Counted from the stretch's first letter, positions 15,562 through 25,913 are shown. The stretch: DNA of 38,934 nt from Burkholderiaceae bacterium (GCA_021166835.1 JAJPEN010000025.1:1-38934), one strand, 5' to 3'. Program-made: numbers and translations. Notes: generated from the sequence alone by a model not told the origin.

Positions 15562-16497
15562 TCAGTCGAGCTGCTGTATTCCGGCGAGCACCCAGCCGCC
15601 CGGGCCGTTCGCCGGCTTGACGAGGTTCCATACTTCGTCGAAGGGCGTCGCCTGGCCGCCCGCATCCTCGCGGATCATTCCGGAGAAGCGCACGCTGGCG
15701 ACGTGCTCCTGCGGCGTCGATTCGATGCCGAGCAGTGTGGCGTCGAGCGTGACGACGTCGGTGCGGTTCTCCGCGCCGCGGCGCTCGTCGATCTGCAGCG
15801 CGAGCTCGGCGTACATCTCGGGCGTGGTGAACTCGCGCAGGTCTTTCGTGTCGCCCGCATCGAACACCGCCTGCAGCCGGACGAACTGGACCTTCGCGTT
15901 GCGCTCGAAGCCCTCGACATCGAAGCCGGCGGGAATTCGCCCGGCCTGCGCCTCGCCGGAGGCAGCGAAGTCGGCGGCGGCACGCACCGCCGGGCCGGTC
16001 TGCGCTCCGGTCTGCGTGCCGGAATGCACGGCGGAGTCGTCGGCCGAGTAGCGCACGGCGGCCTCGCGGCCCAGTTGCGACGCCGAGTAGCCGCCCTGGT
16101 ACGCCGGCTGCGGTCCGGAAGCCCCGCGACGCGACGCGAGCGCGCGGAACACGAAGACGGCGCCCACGACCAGCAACAGCATCAGCAGGACGGTGCCCAT
16201 CGCCTCGCCCAGGCCGAGGTGGCTGGCCAGCGCCGCCAGGCCCAGGCCGGCGGCGATGCCGGCGAGCGGGGCGAGCCAGCGATTGCCGGTCTGGCCGGGC
16301 GCCGCGCCGGGGCGCTGCGGCGCCTGCTGCGGAGCGGCCTGCGGCGGACGCGCATCGCGCTGGATCGGCGCGGTGGATTGCCGCCCGAAGGACTTGCCGC
16401 CGCCGAGTCGGCGGGCATCGGCCTCGGGGATGGCCAGCGACAGGCCGGCGACGAGGACGACGAAGACGGAGAGCAGACGAACGACGATCCGATTCAT
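15562..16497 (-). CDS. Tim44-like domain membrane protein
   Basis: The 311-residue product has a signal peptide (about residues 1-29, RRLGGGKSFGRQ just after). A Gln/Pro-rich segment with QAAPQQAPQRPG follows. Two transmembrane segments come next (WLAPLAGIAAGLGLAALASHLG and MGTVLLMLLLVVGAVFVFRAL, about 75-130). The C-terminal Tim44-like domain begins at GFDVEGFERNAKVQFVRLQAVFDAGD. This N-terminal RRLGGGKSFG motif plus Tim44 domain is common in beta- and gammaproteobacteria, and its role is not settled. It lies between ubiE and ubiJ, a layout I recall as frequent in Burkholderiales. The start is the ATG at 16497; 74 bases separate it from ubiE. Confidence 0.85.
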   Translation of the reverse strand: MNRIVVRLLSVFVVLVAGLSLAIPEADARRLGGGKSFGRQSTAPIQRDARPPQAAPQQAPQRPGAAPGQTGNRWLAPLAGIAAGLGLAALASHLGLGEAMGTVLLMLLLVVGAVFVFRALASRRGASGPQPAYQGGYSASQLGREAAVRYSADDSAVHSGTQTGAQTGPAVRAAADFAASGEAQAGRIPAGFDVEGFERNAKVQFVRLQAVFDAGDTKDLREFTTPEMYAELALQIDERRGAENRTDVVTLDATLLGIESTPQEHVASVRFSGMIREDAGGQATPFDEVWNLVKPANGPGGWVLAGIQQLD

Positions 16498-16571
16498 GAA
16501 GACTCCGAAACGGGCCGCGACGAGCGGCATCACGAGGGCCGAAGCCCGGGGAAGACCGACAGGGCCGGGCG

Positions 16572-17312
16572 CTACAGTCGCGTGCCTTCGTGCAGCGCGA
16601 CGACGCCGGCAGTGAGATTGTAGTAACGAACGCGGGAAAATCCCGCGTCTTCCATCATCTTCTTCAGCGTTTCCTGGTCCGGGTGCATCCGGATCGACTC
16701 GGCGAGATAACGATAGCTCGCCTCGTCGCCCGCCACGCGCGCGCCCAGCCAGGGCAGCACGTCGAAGGAATAGCGGTCGTACAGCGGCGCGAGTTCCTTG
16801 CGCACGCGCGAGAACTCGAGCACGAGCAGGCGCCCGCCCGAGCGCAGCACGCGATACATCTCCGCCAGCGCGCGCTCCTTGTGCGTCATGTTGCGCAGCC
16901 CGAAAGCGACGCTGACCAGGTCGAAGTGCCCGTCGGGAAAGGGCAGCGCTTCGGCGTCGCACTGCACCGCGGGCTGCAGCAGCCCGTCGTCGATCATGCG
17001 ATCGCGGCCGATGCCGAGCATCGATCCGTTGATGTCGGTGAGCCAGACCTCGCCGCGTCCGTGCAGGCGGCGCGCGTAGGCGCGCGAGAGGTCTGCAGTG
17101 CCGCCGGCCACGTCGAGCACGCGCATGCCGGGACGCACGTTGGCCTGCCCGATGGTGAACGCCTTCCACAGCCGGTGCAGGCCGCCCGACATCAGGTCGT
17201 TCATCAGGTCGTAGCGCGCGGCCACCGAATGGAACACGCCGGCGACGCGATTCGCCTTCTCGCGCTCGTCGATCTGCTGGAAGCCGAAATGCGTCGTGCT
17301 CGACGGGCGCAT
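16572..17312 (-). CDS. ubiE: Demethylmenaquinone/ubiquinone methyltransferase UbiE
   Basis: UbiE C-methylates the quinone ring in ubiquinone (and menaquinone) synthesis using SAM. The 246-residue length is normal. [39 protein letters not shown] is the N-terminal family signature, in pieces at residues 6-44. [12 protein letters not shown] is the SAM motif I, and [14 protein letters not shown] and LEFSRV are the typical later motifs. The ATG at 17312 lies 8 bases after the stop of the DUF971 gene, on the same strand. The adjacent tim44 and ubiJ genes give a coherent ubiquinone set. Confidence 0.95.
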   Translation of the reverse strand: MRPSSTTHFGFQQIDEREKANRVAGVFHSVAARYDLMNDLMSGGLHRLWKAFTIGQANVRPGMRVLDVAGGTADLSRAYARRLHGRGEVWLTDINGSMLGIGRDRMIDDGLLQPAVQCDAEALPFPDGHFDLVSVAFGLRNMTHKERALAEMYRVLRSGGRLLVLEFSRVRKELAPLYDRYSFDVLPWLGARVAGDEASYRYLAESIRMHPDQETLKKMMEDAGFSRVRYYNLTAGVVALHEGTRL

Positions 17313-17320
17313 CCACTCGC

Positions 17321-17740
17321 TCAGTGTCCGGGGCGCTTCAGGGACGACGACTGCAGCGGCGGCGACGCCTCGCGGCTCGCACCGGCCGCGTCCATGCGCG
17401 CCAGGTATTCGTGCCAGAGCCGATCGTGCGAATGCCCCAGGTAGTACAGATAGTCCCAGGAATAGATGCCGGTGGAGTGACCGTCGCTGAAGTGCGGCTG
17501 CAGCGCGTAGTTGCCCACCGGCTCGATCGAATCGATGACGACGCCGGCCTTGCCGACCTGCAGCACTTCCTGGCCCGGCCCGTGGCCGCGCACCTCGGCC
17601 GACGGCGAATACACGCGCAGATACTCGAAGGGAAGCCGGAAATTGCGCCCGTCGGAGAACTCGACTTCGAGCGCGCGGGAACGCCTGTGCACGACGATCT
17701 TCGTCGGCCAGGGAGTGGGAGAGTTCTTCAGACCGGCCAT
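17321..17740 (-). CDS. DUF971 / gamma-butyrobetaine hydroxylase-like N-terminal domain protein
   Basis: The 139-residue protein has the compact DUF971 fold: [41 protein letters not shown], then [28 protein letters not shown]. The same domain occurs at the N-terminus of gamma-butyrobetaine hydroxylases, where it binds zinc. Stand-alone proteins of this type have been linked to iron-sulfur protein maturation in some organisms, which I cannot confirm here. The gene is 8 bases upstream of ubiE on the same strand, a common pairing in betaproteobacteria. The ATG at 17740 gives the usual N-terminus ([12 protein letters not shown]). Confidence 0.85.
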   Translation of the reverse strand: MAGLKNSPTPWPTKIVVHRRSRALEVEFSDGRNFRLPFEYLRVYSPSAEVRGHGPGQEVLQVGKAGVVIDSIEPVGNYALQPHFSDGHSTGIYSWDYLYYLGHSHDRLWHEYLARMDAAGASREASPPLQSSSLKRPGH

Positions 17741-17840
17741 CGGTTTCGAGCTTTCGCTGACGCACCGGCGACGCGCGGTGCCCTGCGGCCGATGGTACCG
17801 CGATTCGCAGGCACGCCCGCGGCCGGTGCGGCGGTCACCC

Positions 17841-19541
17841 TCACTGACGGATATGCCGCCCGCTCTCCGTTCGCATCGACACGCGCTCGTATCCGCTGCC
17901 GCCATCGAGCACGCTGACGAAGCGGATCGCCACTTCGCCCTCCGCCTCGCGCAGCACGCCGGTATCGCCGCCGCGCGCGCGACCCGGCGCCAGCACGAGG
18001 CACGGCAACTCGAAACTCGCGCCCAGCCCGCGCAGCAGCCACGCGTCCTCGAATGCGCGGCCGTCGTCGCCCACCCGCACGCCCACCGCGCGCGCCTCGC
18101 CCGCCCACAGGCGCACCACCAGCCAGTGCGCGCGCGACGCATGGCTTTGGCGCCCGGGCAGCTGTTCGATCGCCTCGACGGTGCCCAGCGAGATCGAGTG
18201 GCGCGCCTCCTGCGGCGCTTCGGGCGCGTGCTCGACCGCCACCAGTGCACCGGGCGCGGTACGCGGAACCGAGGACTCACGCGCGATCACGGTACTGCCG
18301 TCGGGCCGATCGACCAGTCGCGTGGCGCACTCGCACGGGCCGATCCCGTCGGGGTTGCCGGCCGCTTCCGCGGGAGCGCCGGCGAAGGCCATCCGGATGA
18401 TCGTGTTCTGTTCCCACCGGCCGTACTCGTAGCGCCCGTCGGCCTCGGGCTTCGGCGCGTTCGGCATCGGCCGGGTGGCGGGCCGGCGTTCCGCCGCGCC
18501 GCTGGTCGGCAGTCCGAAACGCAGGAGCACCGGCTGTGCTGCGGCCGATGCCGCCGGGTGCGCGCCGGCGATGCGCGGCGTCGTTGCCGACGACCAGCAG
18601 CGTTCGAGCTCGTCGAAAAGTCGAGCGACTTCGGCTTCGGGCAACGGCAATGCGATGGCGCCGTCCGGCGAATCGCCTGCGCCGAACCATTGCCGGCGCC
18701 GATTTGCCAGCATCTGCGGAACGCGATGCGTGTCCAGGCGCACCGCATGAGCGGCCGTGAGGGCCAGCCGCGGGCCATGTTCGTTGTCGCGCGGCGCGCC
18801 CTTGTCGATCCGGTAGCCGACCCTCGAAGCCAGGCGCGCCGCAAGGCGCTGCACCAGTTCGACCTGTGCCGCGGTGCGCGACGGCAGCGACGCGCATTCG
18901 AGCAGCAGCGGATAGACGAACAGCGCGCGCGCGGTGCCGGGGTGCACCAGCGGCACCTCGTCGGGCAGCGCTTCGTCCTGCAGAGCGCTTCGCCGCAGAC
19001 TGCGGGCGAGCACGCACAGCTCGTCCCAGTCGGCCTCCTGCGGAACGCAACGGTGGATCAACTGCAACGCGACGATGCGCGACTGCGCATCGAGCGCTCG
19101 CGCCAGCGGAAGAAAGCCGGGGAAGCGGGCTTGCGCAGCAATGAGCCCGCCATTCGCAGCAGTGTCCACCCCGTTCGCCTCTTCCGCGCGCGCGCCCTGC
19201 GCGTGAATGCGCTTGTAGAGATTGCGAAGCGCGTGCAGGCCGGCGAGCGCCGACTGCAGCAGCGGCCATTCGATCGGCGTGAAGGGAACGGGACGGCCGG
19301 CAAGCGGCTCCAGCGTTGCCGCGATGACCCGCCACTGCGCGACGCGCACCGGCTCGAGCGCCTCGATCAGGCCCCGCGGCCCGGCGGGCGCCGTAGCGGT
19401 GCAACGCTGCGACAGGCTCCCTAGCAGGCGGAGGATCGCGTCCAGGCGCGCGACAGGCTGCGGCGAAAGGCCCGCCAGCCACGCTTTCGCGCTTCGGGCG
19501 TCGCCGACGACTTCGAGATCGGGATCGAATCCGACTTTCAT
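17841..19541 (-). CDS. Large cytoplasmic protein of unknown function (possibly PilZ-like C-terminus)
   Basis: The 566-residue protein has no signal or transmembrane segment. The N-terminal 300 residues look helical (WLAGLSPQPVARLDAILRLLGSLSQ, LHALRNLYKRIHAQG, AARALFVYPLLLECASLP). The C-terminal 150 are beta-rich with SISLGTVEAIEQLPGRQ and HWLVVRLWAGEARAVGVRVG. I recall similar betaproteobacterial proteins called cyclic-di-GMP-binding or PilZ-domain, but a canonical RxxxR-DxSxxG motif is not visible, so this is weak. An in-frame TTG at 19580 could extend it by 13 residues; neither start has a good Shine-Dalgarno sequence. It lies between HIT and DUF971 genes. Confidence 0.65.
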   Translation of the reverse strand: MKVGFDPDLEVVGDARSAKAWLAGLSPQPVARLDAILRLLGSLSQRCTATAPAGPRGLIEALEPVRVAQWRVIAATLEPLAGRPVPFTPIEWPLLQSALAGLHALRNLYKRIHAQGARAEEANGVDTAANGGLIAAQARFPGFLPLARALDAQSRIVALQLIHRCVPQEADWDELCVLARSLRRSALQDEALPDEVPLVHPGTARALFVYPLLLECASLPSRTAAQVELVQRLAARLASRVGYRIDKGAPRDNEHGPRLALTAAHAVRLDTHRVPQMLANRRRQWFGAGDSPDGAIALPLPEAEVARLFDELERCWSSATTPRIAGAHPAASAAAQPVLLRFGLPTSGAAERRPATRPMPNAPKPEADGRYEYGRWEQNTIIRMAFAGAPAEAAGNPDGIGPCECATRLVDRPDGSTVIARESSVPRTAPGALVAVEHAPEAPQEARHSISLGTVEAIEQLPGRQSHASRAHWLVVRLWAGEARAVGVRVGDDGRAFEDAWLLRGLGASFELPCLVLAPGRARGGDTGVLREAEGEVAIRFVSVLDGGSGYERVSMRTESGRHIRQ

Positions 19542-19640
19542 CGCGCCGTCGTCGTAATCGGATCGTCCAGTGTCCGACAACGGCGAGCGCGCGGCGCGGA
19601 ATGCGCGACCGCCGACGCCGAAGCGGCGACGAACGGCGGG

Positions 19641-20108
19641 TCAGCGCTTATCGGCGGCCGGCGCGATCGCGCCGGCGAATGCGCGCCGCAGTCCGGCGAG
19701 ATAGGCGTCGAGCCGGGCGCGCACCGCCGCGCTGCGCAACGCCGCCTGCTCCTGTGCATCGTCGCGCGCCGCTGCCCACACTGGATTCGGGAAATGGCGA
19801 TCGTCGCGCCAGCGGGGAATCACGTGCCAGTGCAGGTGCGGCACCTGGTTCCCCAGGCTGGCAAGGTTGATCTTGTCCGGCGCCAGCATCGCGCGCTGCA
19901 CCGACTCGACGCGTACGACGGCATCGAGGAGTTCCCTGCGCGCGGTCTCGTCCAGGTCGCTCATCTCCGCCACGTGCGCATTCCAGATCACGCGGGTGAA
20001 TGCCGGATGGTCGGCATCGTCGACCAGAACGACGCGCCATCGCACGGCGCGCACGACGAGATGCCCGCCGTCGGCGCGGCACAGCGGGCAGGTCGGCTGC
20101 GACGTCAT
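19641..20108 (-). CDS. HIT-family nucleotide hydrolase/transferase
   Basis: The 155-residue protein carries the histidine triad HLHWHVIPRW (near residue 92), the HxHxHxx motif of HIT proteins, plus NLASLGNQVPH before it. The N-terminal CPLC pair (residues 7-10) is seen in a HIT subgroup and may bind zinc. HIT proteins hydrolyse nucleotide-phosphoramidates or diadenosine polyphosphates. The C-terminal 40 residues form a helical extension of unclear role. It is 15 bases downstream of the YqaA-like gene. The specific substrate is not evident. Confidence 0.92.
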   Translation of the reverse strand: MTSQPTCPLCRADGGHLVVRAVRWRVVLVDDADHPAFTRVIWNAHVAEMSDLDETARRELLDAVVRVESVQRAMLAPDKINLASLGNQVPHLHWHVIPRWRDDRHFPNPVWAAARDDAQEQAALRSAAVRARLDAYLAGLRRAFAGAIAPAADKR

Positions 20109-20123
20109 CGGTCTTCTCTCCGT

Positions 20124-20609
20124 TCAGAAGATTCTCGAAATCGACTGCCACCAGGCGTCCGGCACCCAGAGCAGCGCCGCCGTGGTCAGCGAATAGCGCG
20201 CGAGCTTGCCGAGCGCCATCCAGCCGACGCTGGGCCAGAACGGCATGCGCAGCCAGCCCGCCACCGTGCAAAGCGGATCGCCGACCCCGGGAAGCCACGC
20301 GAAGAACAGCGCTTTCGGCCCGAGCGCCTGGAACCATTTCCAGTAGCGGGTTTCCTTGCCGCGCGCGAGCGCCTCGTGCGCACCGTAGCCGAGCCAGTAA
20401 TCGACGATGCCGCCCAGCGTGTTGCCCACGGTGGCAACGGCGATCGTCGCCCAGAACAGCCCCGGGTTCAGCTTCACGAAGCCGAACACCGCCGGCTCCG
20501 AGCCCAGCGGCAACAGCGTCGCCGAAACGAACGCGACGACGAAGATCGACGACAACCCGTGCTCGGGCAGCGCGAACCAGTGAATGGCCGAGGCGACGGC
20601 AGCTTCCAT
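20124..20609 (-). CDS. YqaA/DedA-family membrane protein
   Basis: The 161-residue membrane protein shows the small SNARE-associated (DedA/VTT) pattern. FVVAFVSATLLPLGSEPAVFG is the re-entrant region, WATIAVATVGNTLGGIVDYWLGY follows with the conserved GN...GG, and ALFFAWLPGVGDPLCTVAGWLRMPFW matches YqaA. Larger DedA proteins support lipid-carrier or proton-related functions; YqaA itself is uncharacterised to my knowledge. It is divergent from ilvA, with only 45 bases between start codons. The preferred ATG is at 20609. Confidence 0.9.
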   Translation of the reverse strand: MEAAVASAIHWFALPEHGLSSIFVVAFVSATLLPLGSEPAVFGFVKLNPGLFWATIAVATVGNTLGGIVDYWLGYGAHEALARGKETRYWKWFQALGPKALFFAWLPGVGDPLCTVAGWLRMPFWPSVGWMALGKLARYSLTTAALLWVPDAWWQSISRIF

Positions 20610-20654
20610 CCGGGCGAGATCGCGTCCTGGGTCCGGGCGGTAGAATTCGCCGCC

Positions 20655-22190
20655 ATGCCGACCGATTATCTGAAGAGGATCCTGACCGCAAAGGTATACG
20701 ACGTTGCGGAGGAATCCCGGCTCGAGCTCGCCGACATCCTCTCGGACCGGCTGTCGAACCGCGTGCTGCTCAAGCGCGAGGACATGCAGGCCGTGTTCTC
20801 GTTCAAGCTGCGCGGCGCCTACAACCGGATGGCGCGGCTGCCGGCCGATACGCTCGCGCGCGGCGTCATCGCCGCCTCGGCGGGCAACCACGCGCAGGGC
20901 GTCGCGCTCGCCGCGCGCAAGCTCGGCTGCCGGGCGGTGATCGTGATGCCGGTGACGACGCCGCACGTGAAGGTCGATGCCGTGCGCGCGCTGGGCGGCG
21001 AGGTCGTGCTCACCGGCGACTCCTACAGCGACGCGGCAGCCGCCGCACTGGAACTGCAGCAGCGCGAATCGCTCGCCTTCGTGCACCCCTTCGACGATCC
21101 GGACGTGATCGCCGGCCAGGGGACGATCGGCATGGAGATCCTGCGCCAGCATCCGGGACCGATCGAGGCCCTGTTCGTGCCGATCGGCGGCGGCGGCCTG
21201 GCCGCCGGCATCGCCTGCTACGTCAAGCAGGTGCGCCCCGAGATCCGCGTGATCGGCGTGCAGACCGACGACTCCGACGCGATGGCGCGCTCGATCGCCG
21301 CCGGCGAGCGCGTCGAACTGCACGACGTGGGCCTGTTCTCCGACGGCACCGCGGTGAAGAAGGTCGGCGCCGAAACCTTCCGGCTGTGCCGCGAACTGGT
21401 CGACGACATCGTCGTCGTCGATACCGACGCGATCTGCGCGGCCATCAAGGACGTCTTCCAGGACACGCGCTCGATCCTCGAGCCGGCTGGCGCCCTGTCG
21501 GTAGCCGGGCTGAAGGCCTGGGTCGCGCGCGAGGGCGTGAACGGGCGCACGCTGGTGGCGGTGACCAGCGGCGCGAACATGAATTTCGACCGGCTGCGCT
21601 TCGTCTCCGAGCGTGCCGAGATCGGCGAGAAACGCGAGGCGATCTTCGCGGTGACCATCCCCGAGGAGCGCGGCAGCTTCCGCCGCTTCTGCTCGATCGT
21701 CGGGCCGCGCAGCGTCACCGAGTTCAACTACCGGATCGCCGACCCGACCGAGGCACACGTCTTCGTCGGCATCCAGACCTCGCGCGCCGACGAAGGGCAG
21801 GAGCTGGCGCGCGCCTTCACCGAGGCCGGCTTCCGCACGGTCGACCTCACCGAGGACGAGCTGGGCAAGCTGCACCTGCGCCACATGGTCGGCGGCAACT
21901 CGCCGCTGGCGCGCGACGAGCGGCTGTACAGCTTCGAGTTTCCCGAGCGGCCGGGGGCGCTGATGCGCTTCCTGTCGAGCATGAGCCCGAACTGGAACAT
22001 TTCGCTGTTCCACTACCGCAACCATGGCGCCGACTACGGGCGCATCCTGGTCGGCATGCAGGTTCCGGCCCGGGACGACGAGAAGTTCGCCCGTTTCCTC
22101 GACACGCTCGGCTACCCCTACCGCGACGAATCCCGGCACCCCGGCTACAAACTTTTCCTCGGCGCACACGCGAACGGCGAAGTCCATTAA
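20655..22190 (+). CDS. ilvA: Threonine ammonia-lyase, biosynthetic (IlvA)
   Basis: The PLP enzyme deaminates threonine to 2-oxobutanoate, the first step of isoleucine synthesis. The 511-residue product has [20 protein letters not shown] (PLP Lys in SFKLRGA), [13 protein letters not shown], the PLP phosphate loop [10 protein letters not shown] and TSGANMN. Residues 330-511 hold two ACT-like regulatory domains ([20 protein letters not shown] and [17 protein letters not shown]), so feedback inhibition by isoleucine is expected. The start codon is 45 bases from the divergent yqaA start. hemA begins only 14 bases after the stop, so partial cotranscription is possible. Confidence 0.95.
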   Translation: MPTDYLKRILTAKVYDVAEESRLELADILSDRLSNRVLLKREDMQAVFSFKLRGAYNRMARLPADTLARGVIAASAGNHAQGVALAARKLGCRAVIVMPVTTPHVKVDAVRALGGEVVLTGDSYSDAAAAALELQQRESLAFVHPFDDPDVIAGQGTIGMEILRQHPGPIEALFVPIGGGGLAAGIACYVKQVRPEIRVIGVQTDDSDAMARSIAAGERVELHDVGLFSDGTAVKKVGAETFRLCRELVDDIVVVDTDAICAAIKDVFQDTRSILEPAGALSVAGLKAWVAREGVNGRTLVAVTSGANMNFDRLRFVSERAEIGEKREAIFAVTIPEERGSFRRFCSIVGPRSVTEFNYRIADPTEAHVFVGIQTSRADEGQELARAFTEAGFRTVDLTEDELGKLHLRHMVGGNSPLARDERLYSFEFPERPGALMRFLSSMSPNWNISLFHYRNHGADYGRILVGMQVPARDDEKFARFLDTLGYPYRDESRHPGYKLFLGAHANGEVH

Positions 22191-22203
22191 AATTCAGCCA
22201 GTT

Positions 22204-23532
22204 ATGGAACTGCTGACGCTCGGGCTGAACCACCGGACGGCGCCGCTGCGCCTGCGCGAGCGCGTGTCGTTCCCGGGCGAAGCCTTGCGCGGTGCGCTGG
22301 CCGACCTGCGCGCGCGGCTGCAACCGGCCGCGCCCGAAACGGCGATTCTCTCCACCTGCAACCGCACCGAGATCTACTGCGCAACCCCCGAGCCGGCGCA
22401 GGCGCAGGCGCGGATCGCCGAGTGGCTCGACGGACGCCACGGCGAGTCCGACGCGCTGCAGTCGCACCTGTACGCGCTGCCGAACAACGAAGCGGTGCGG
22501 CACGCGTTTCGCGTCGCCTCGGGCCTCGACTCCATGGTGCTCGGCGAACCGCAGATCCTCGGGCAGATGAAGGAGGCGATGCGCATCGCGCACGGCGAAG
22601 GCTCGCTCGGCTCGAACCTGCACCAACTGTTCCAGCGCTCGTTCGCGGTGGCCAAGGAAGTGCGCACGACCACCGCTATCGGCTCGCAATCGGTGTCGAT
22701 GGCGGCTGCCGCCGTGCGCCTGGCGCGGCGCATCTTCGAAGACCTGCACGAAACGCAGGTGCTGTTCGTCGGCGCCGGCGAGATGATCGAGCTGGCCGCC
22801 ACGCACTTCGCCGCGCAGCATCCGAAGCGCATCGTCGTCGCCAACCGCACCGTCGAGCGCGCCAACCGCCTCGCGCAGCGCTTCGGCGCCGAAGCGCTGC
22901 GGCTGGCCGAGCTGAGCGACCGACTCGACGAATTCGACATCGTCGTCTCGTGCACGGCCAGCTCGCTGCCGATCATCGGCCTCGGAATGGTCGAGCGCGC
23001 CACGCGCGCGCGCCGGCGCCGGCCGATGTTCATGGTCGACCTGGCGGTTCCGCGCGACATCGAACCCGAGGTGGCGCGGCTGGACGACGTCTTCCTCTAC
23101 ACGATCGACGATCTCGGCCGCCAGGTCGCGTCCGGCCAGGAGAACCGCCTGGCGGCGGTCGCGCAGGCCGAGGCCATCATCGAGACGCGGGTGGACGCGT
23201 TCATGCAGTGGATGCGCTCGCGCGAGGCGGTGCCGGCGATCCGCACGCTGCATTCGCGCGGAGAGTCGCTGAAGCGCACCGAGCTCGAACGCGCCAGGCG
23301 CGCGCTGGCCGCCGGCGAGAACGCCGACCGCGTGCTGGAGTCGCTCGCGCACGCGCTCACCAGCAAGTTCCTGCACGGGCCCACGGTACTGCTGCACGGC
23401 TCGGCCGCGCAGCGCGAGCAGCTGTTGCCGCTGATCGAGCAGCTGTTGCCCGAGCGCGTCGCGCCCGTGGAGCGCGCGCCTGCCGAAAGCGCCCTCGCCA
23501 GCCATCGCGTCGAGCGCGAACCGTCGCGCTGA
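22204..23532 (+). CDS. hemA: Glutamyl-tRNA reductase
   Basis: HemA reduces Glu-tRNA(Glu) to glutamate-1-semialdehyde, opening tetrapyrrole synthesis. The 442-residue protein has [11 protein letters not shown] (catalytic Cys), [21 protein letters not shown], the NADPH loop [10 protein letters not shown] and the C-terminal dimerisation helix region ([15 protein letters not shown]). [18 protein letters not shown] is the family N-terminus. It heads hemA-prfA-prmC-grxD, a gene order I recall as typical of Burkholderiales. The start is ATG 22204. Confidence 0.96.
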   Translation: MELLTLGLNHRTAPLRLRERVSFPGEALRGALADLRARLQPAAPETAILSTCNRTEIYCATPEPAQAQARIAEWLDGRHGESDALQSHLYALPNNEAVRHAFRVASGLDSMVLGEPQILGQMKEAMRIAHGEGSLGSNLHQLFQRSFAVAKEVRTTTAIGSQSVSMAAAAVRLARRIFEDLHETQVLFVGAGEMIELAATHFAAQHPKRIVVANRTVERANRLAQRFGAEALRLAELSDRLDEFDIVVSCTASSLPIIGLGMVERATRARRRRPMFMVDLAVPRDIEPEVARLDDVFLYTIDDLGRQVASGQENRLAAVAQAEAIIETRVDAFMQWMRSREAVPAIRTLHSRGESLKRTELERARRALAAGENADRVLESLAHALTSKFLHGPTVLLHGSAAQREQLLPLIEQLLPERVAPVERAPAESALASHRVEREPSR

Positions 23533-23534
23533 AG

Positions 23535-23557
23535 GAACCTGAGGTACGAACCTGAGG
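23535..23557 (+). repeat. 13-bp tandem duplication in the hemA-prfA gap
   Basis: GAACCTGAGG occurs at 23535-23544 and again at 23548-23557, giving a 13-base period. The second copy places TGAGG 11 bases before the prfA ATG (23569). The duplication therefore alters or duplicates the ribosome-binding sequence. Confidence 0.7.
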
Positions 23558-23568
23558 ACGCGAGCGCG

Positions 23569-24654
23569 ATGAAGGCCTCGATGCAGGCGAAGCTCGAGAA
23601 CCTCGAGCGACGCCTGGCCGAAGTGAACCTGATGCTGTCGAGCGAGGACGCTGCGCGCGACCTCGACGCCTTTCGCAATGCGGGGCGCGAGCATGCGGAG
23701 CTGTCGGAGATCGTCGAATGCTTCCACGAGTGGAAGCGCGCGATCGCCGACCGCGACACGGCCGAACAGATGCGCGCCGACCCGGAACTGCGCGCCTTCG
23801 CCGACGAGGAAGCGGCGGCGGCGCAGGCGCGCGCCGAGCAGCAGACGCTGCGGCTGCAGAAGCTGCTGCTGCCGCGCGACCCCGACGACGAGCGCAGCGT
23901 CTTCGTCGAGATCCGCGCCGGCACCGGCGGCGAGGAATCGGCGCTGTTCGCCGCCGACCTGCTGCGCATGTACCTGCGCTTCGCGGAACGCCAGCACTGG
24001 CAGACGGAGATCGTCTCCGCCAGCGAATCCGACCTCGGCGGCTACAAGGAGGTGATCGTGCGCATCGCCGGGGCCGGCGCGTATTCGCGATTGAAGTTCG
24101 AGTCGGGCGGACACCGCGTGCAGCGCGTCCCCGAAACCGAGGCGCAGGGGCGCATCCACACGTCGGCGTGCACGGTCGCCGTGCTACCCGAGGCCGACGA
24201 ACTCGGCGAGATCGAGATCGACCCCGACGAGATCCGCGTGGACGTCTTCCGCTCGTCCGGCGCGGGCGGCCAGCACGTGAACAAGACCGAATCGGCGGTG
24301 CGGATCACGCACCTGCCCACCGGCATCGTCGTCGAATGCCAGGACGACCGCTCGCAGCACCGCAACCGCGATCGCGCGATGAAGGTGCTCGCCGCGCGGC
24401 TGAAGGACCGGCGCGCGAGCGAGGCGCAGGCGCGCGAGGCGGCGCAGCGCAGGTCGCTGGTCGGCTCGGGCGACCGCTCCGAGCGCATCCGCACCTACAA
24501 CTTCCCGCAGGGCCGCGTCACCGACCACCGCATCAATCTCACGCTGTACCGGCTGCAGCAGGTGATGGACGGCGACCTCGACGAGCTGCTCGACGCGCTG
24601 TCGGCCGAGCACCAGGCGCGGCTGCTGGCCGAACTGGGCGAAGACGCGGCGTGA
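23569..24654 (+). CDS. prfA: Peptide chain release factor 1
   Basis: RF1 recognises UAA and UAG and triggers peptide release. The 361-residue product shows the codon-reading PxT region ([20 protein letters not shown]) and the catalytic GGQ loop ([17 protein letters not shown]), whose Gln is methylated by PrmC. It ends with [22 protein letters not shown] as usual. The start ATG is at 23569, and the stop overlaps the prmC GTG by four bases. Upstream hemA and downstream prmC form the standard cluster. Confidence 0.97.
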   Translation: MKASMQAKLENLERRLAEVNLMLSSEDAARDLDAFRNAGREHAELSEIVECFHEWKRAIADRDTAEQMRADPELRAFADEEAAAAQARAEQQTLRLQKLLLPRDPDDERSVFVEIRAGTGGEESALFAADLLRMYLRFAERQHWQTEIVSASESDLGGYKEVIVRIAGAGAYSRLKFESGGHRVQRVPETEAQGRIHTSACTVAVLPEADELGEIEIDPDEIRVDVFRSSGAGGQHVNKTESAVRITHLPTGIVVECQDDRSQHRNRDRAMKVLAARLKDRRASEAQAREAAQRRSLVGSGDRSERIRTYNFPQGRVTDHRINLTLYRLQQVMDGDLDELLDALSAEHQARLLAELGEDAA

Positions 24655-25496
24655 CGCGCGTCCTCCCGCGCAGCTGGGAGCGGCTGGTGCTGGACTGTCC
24701 GCTGCCCCGGCTCGAGGCGCGCGTGCTGCTGGAGGCGGCCAGCAAACGGCGTCGCGAATGGCTGATCGCGCACGGCGACGAGCCGGCCGACGAGTCGGCG
24801 GCCGCGGCTTTCGAGTCGCTCGCCCGGCGCCGCCTCGGCGGCGAACCGATCGCCTATCTCGTCGGGGCGCGCGAATTCGCGGGTCGCCGTTTCGCGGCGA
24901 CGCCGGCGGTTCTCGTTCCGCGGCCGGACACCGAGACGCTCGTCGCCTTCGCGCTCGCCAACGCGCCGGAGCGAGGCCGCGTGCTCGACCTGGGCACCGG
25001 CAGCGGCGCGATCGCGATCACGCTCGCCTGCGAACGGGACGACCTGCGCGTCGTCGCGACCGACCGCAGCGAAGCGGCGCTCGCCATCGCGCGGCGCAAC
25101 GCCGAGGCGCTGTGCCCGCACGCGCTCGCCACGGGGCGGCTGGAGCTGCGCGCCGGCGACTGGTGGAGCTGCATCGGCGGCGACGAACGCTTCGACCTCG
25201 TCGCGTCGAACCCGCCGTACGTGGCCGACGACGATCCGCACCTGCGCGAAGGCGACCTGCGCTTCGAGCCGCGCGACGCGCTCGCCGCCGGCGCCGACGG
25301 GCTCGACGCGCTGCGAGCGATCGTCGACGGCGCCGCGCCGCACATCGCCCCGAACGGATGGATCGCGCTCGAGCACGGACACGAGCAGGGCGAAGCGGTG
25401 CGCGCGCTGCTCGCCGGCCGGGGCTGGCGCGAGGTTGCGACCCGGCCCGACGAGACCGGCCGGCCCCGGATCACTTGCGCGCGACCCTTCCTATAG
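24651..25496 (+). CDS. prmC: Release factor glutamine methyltransferase PrmC
   Basis: PrmC methylates the GGQ glutamine of RF1 and RF2 with SAM. The 281-residue protein has the N-terminal helical domain, [26 protein letters not shown], the SAM motif [16 protein letters not shown] and the substrate-binding SNPPYV. The GTG start at 24651 overlaps the prfA stop (GTGA), chosen because coupling is typical and the reading fits full length. [11 protein letters not shown] and [15 protein letters not shown] complete the family C-terminus. Its target PrfA is encoded immediately before it. Confidence 0.95.
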   Translation: MTRVLPRSWERLVLDCPLPRLEARVLLEAASKRRREWLIAHGDEPADESAAAAFESLARRRLGGEPIAYLVGAREFAGRRFAATPAVLVPRPDTETLVAFALANAPERGRVLDLGTGSGAIAITLACERDDLRVVATDRSEAALAIARRNAEALCPHALATGRLELRAGDWWSCIGGDERFDLVASNPPYVADDDPHLREGDLRFEPRDALAAGADGLDALRAIVDGAAPHIAPNGWIALEHGHEQGEAVRALLAGRGWREVATRPDETGRPRITCARPFL

Positions 25497-25499
25497 AAT
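25475..25499 (+). promoter_or_regulatory. Weak promoter-like element upstream of grxD
   Basis: CCTATAGAAT at 25490-25499 overlaps the end of prmC and resembles a -10 box (TAGAAT). The TTGCGC at 25475 is only 13 bases upstream, too close for a normal -35. grxD could thus have its own start site or simply be read from prfA-prmC. Confidence 0.3.
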
Positions 25500-25553
25500 G
25501 AAAGGCTGCACTGCGCCGGAAGCATCCGGCGCGCGAAGCGAAACGGAGGCCCC

Positions 25554-25874
25554 ATGGACGCCAGAGCATTCATCGAGAAGACTGTCACCGAGAACCCGAT
25601 CGTTCTCTTCATGAAGGGCACGGCGCAATTCCCGCAGTGCGGCTTCTCCGGACGCGCGATCCAGATCCTGAAGGCCTGCGGCGTGAAGAACCTCGTCACG
25701 GTCAACATCCTCGAGGACGAGGAAGTGCGCCAGACGATCAAGGAATACTCGAACTGGCCGACGATCCCCCAGCTGTACATCGGCGGCGAGTTCATCGGCG
25801 GCGCCGACATCCTGACCGAGATGTACGAATCGGGCGAGCTGCAGAAGATCATCCCGCAGGAAGCGCAGGCCTGA
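25554..25874 (+). CDS. grxD: Monothiol glutaredoxin GrxD
   Basis: The 106-residue CGFS-type glutaredoxin has FMKGTAQFPQCGFSGRAIQIL with the single active Cys, YSNWPTIPQLYIGGEFIGGADIL with the cis-Pro, and the GG glutathione site. Such proteins bind a [2Fe-2S] cluster through glutathione and deliver it to targets or regulators. It is the last member of the hemA-prfA-prmC-grxD set, 57 bases after prmC. A -10-like sequence precedes it. Confidence 0.96.
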   Translation: MDARAFIEKTVTENPIVLFMKGTAQFPQCGFSGRAIQILKACGVKNLVTVNILEDEEVRQTIKEYSNWPTIPQLYIGGEFIGGADILTEMYESGELQKIIPQEAQA

Positions 25875-25913
25875 TCGCGCGGGCCGCGCACGATCGCTCA
25901 CCGGAATCCGCGC

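Noticed and set aside
20641..20646. TAGAAT before ilvA as a -10 box
   Set aside because: It ends nine bases before the ATG and has no -35 partner; a leaderless transcript would be needed.
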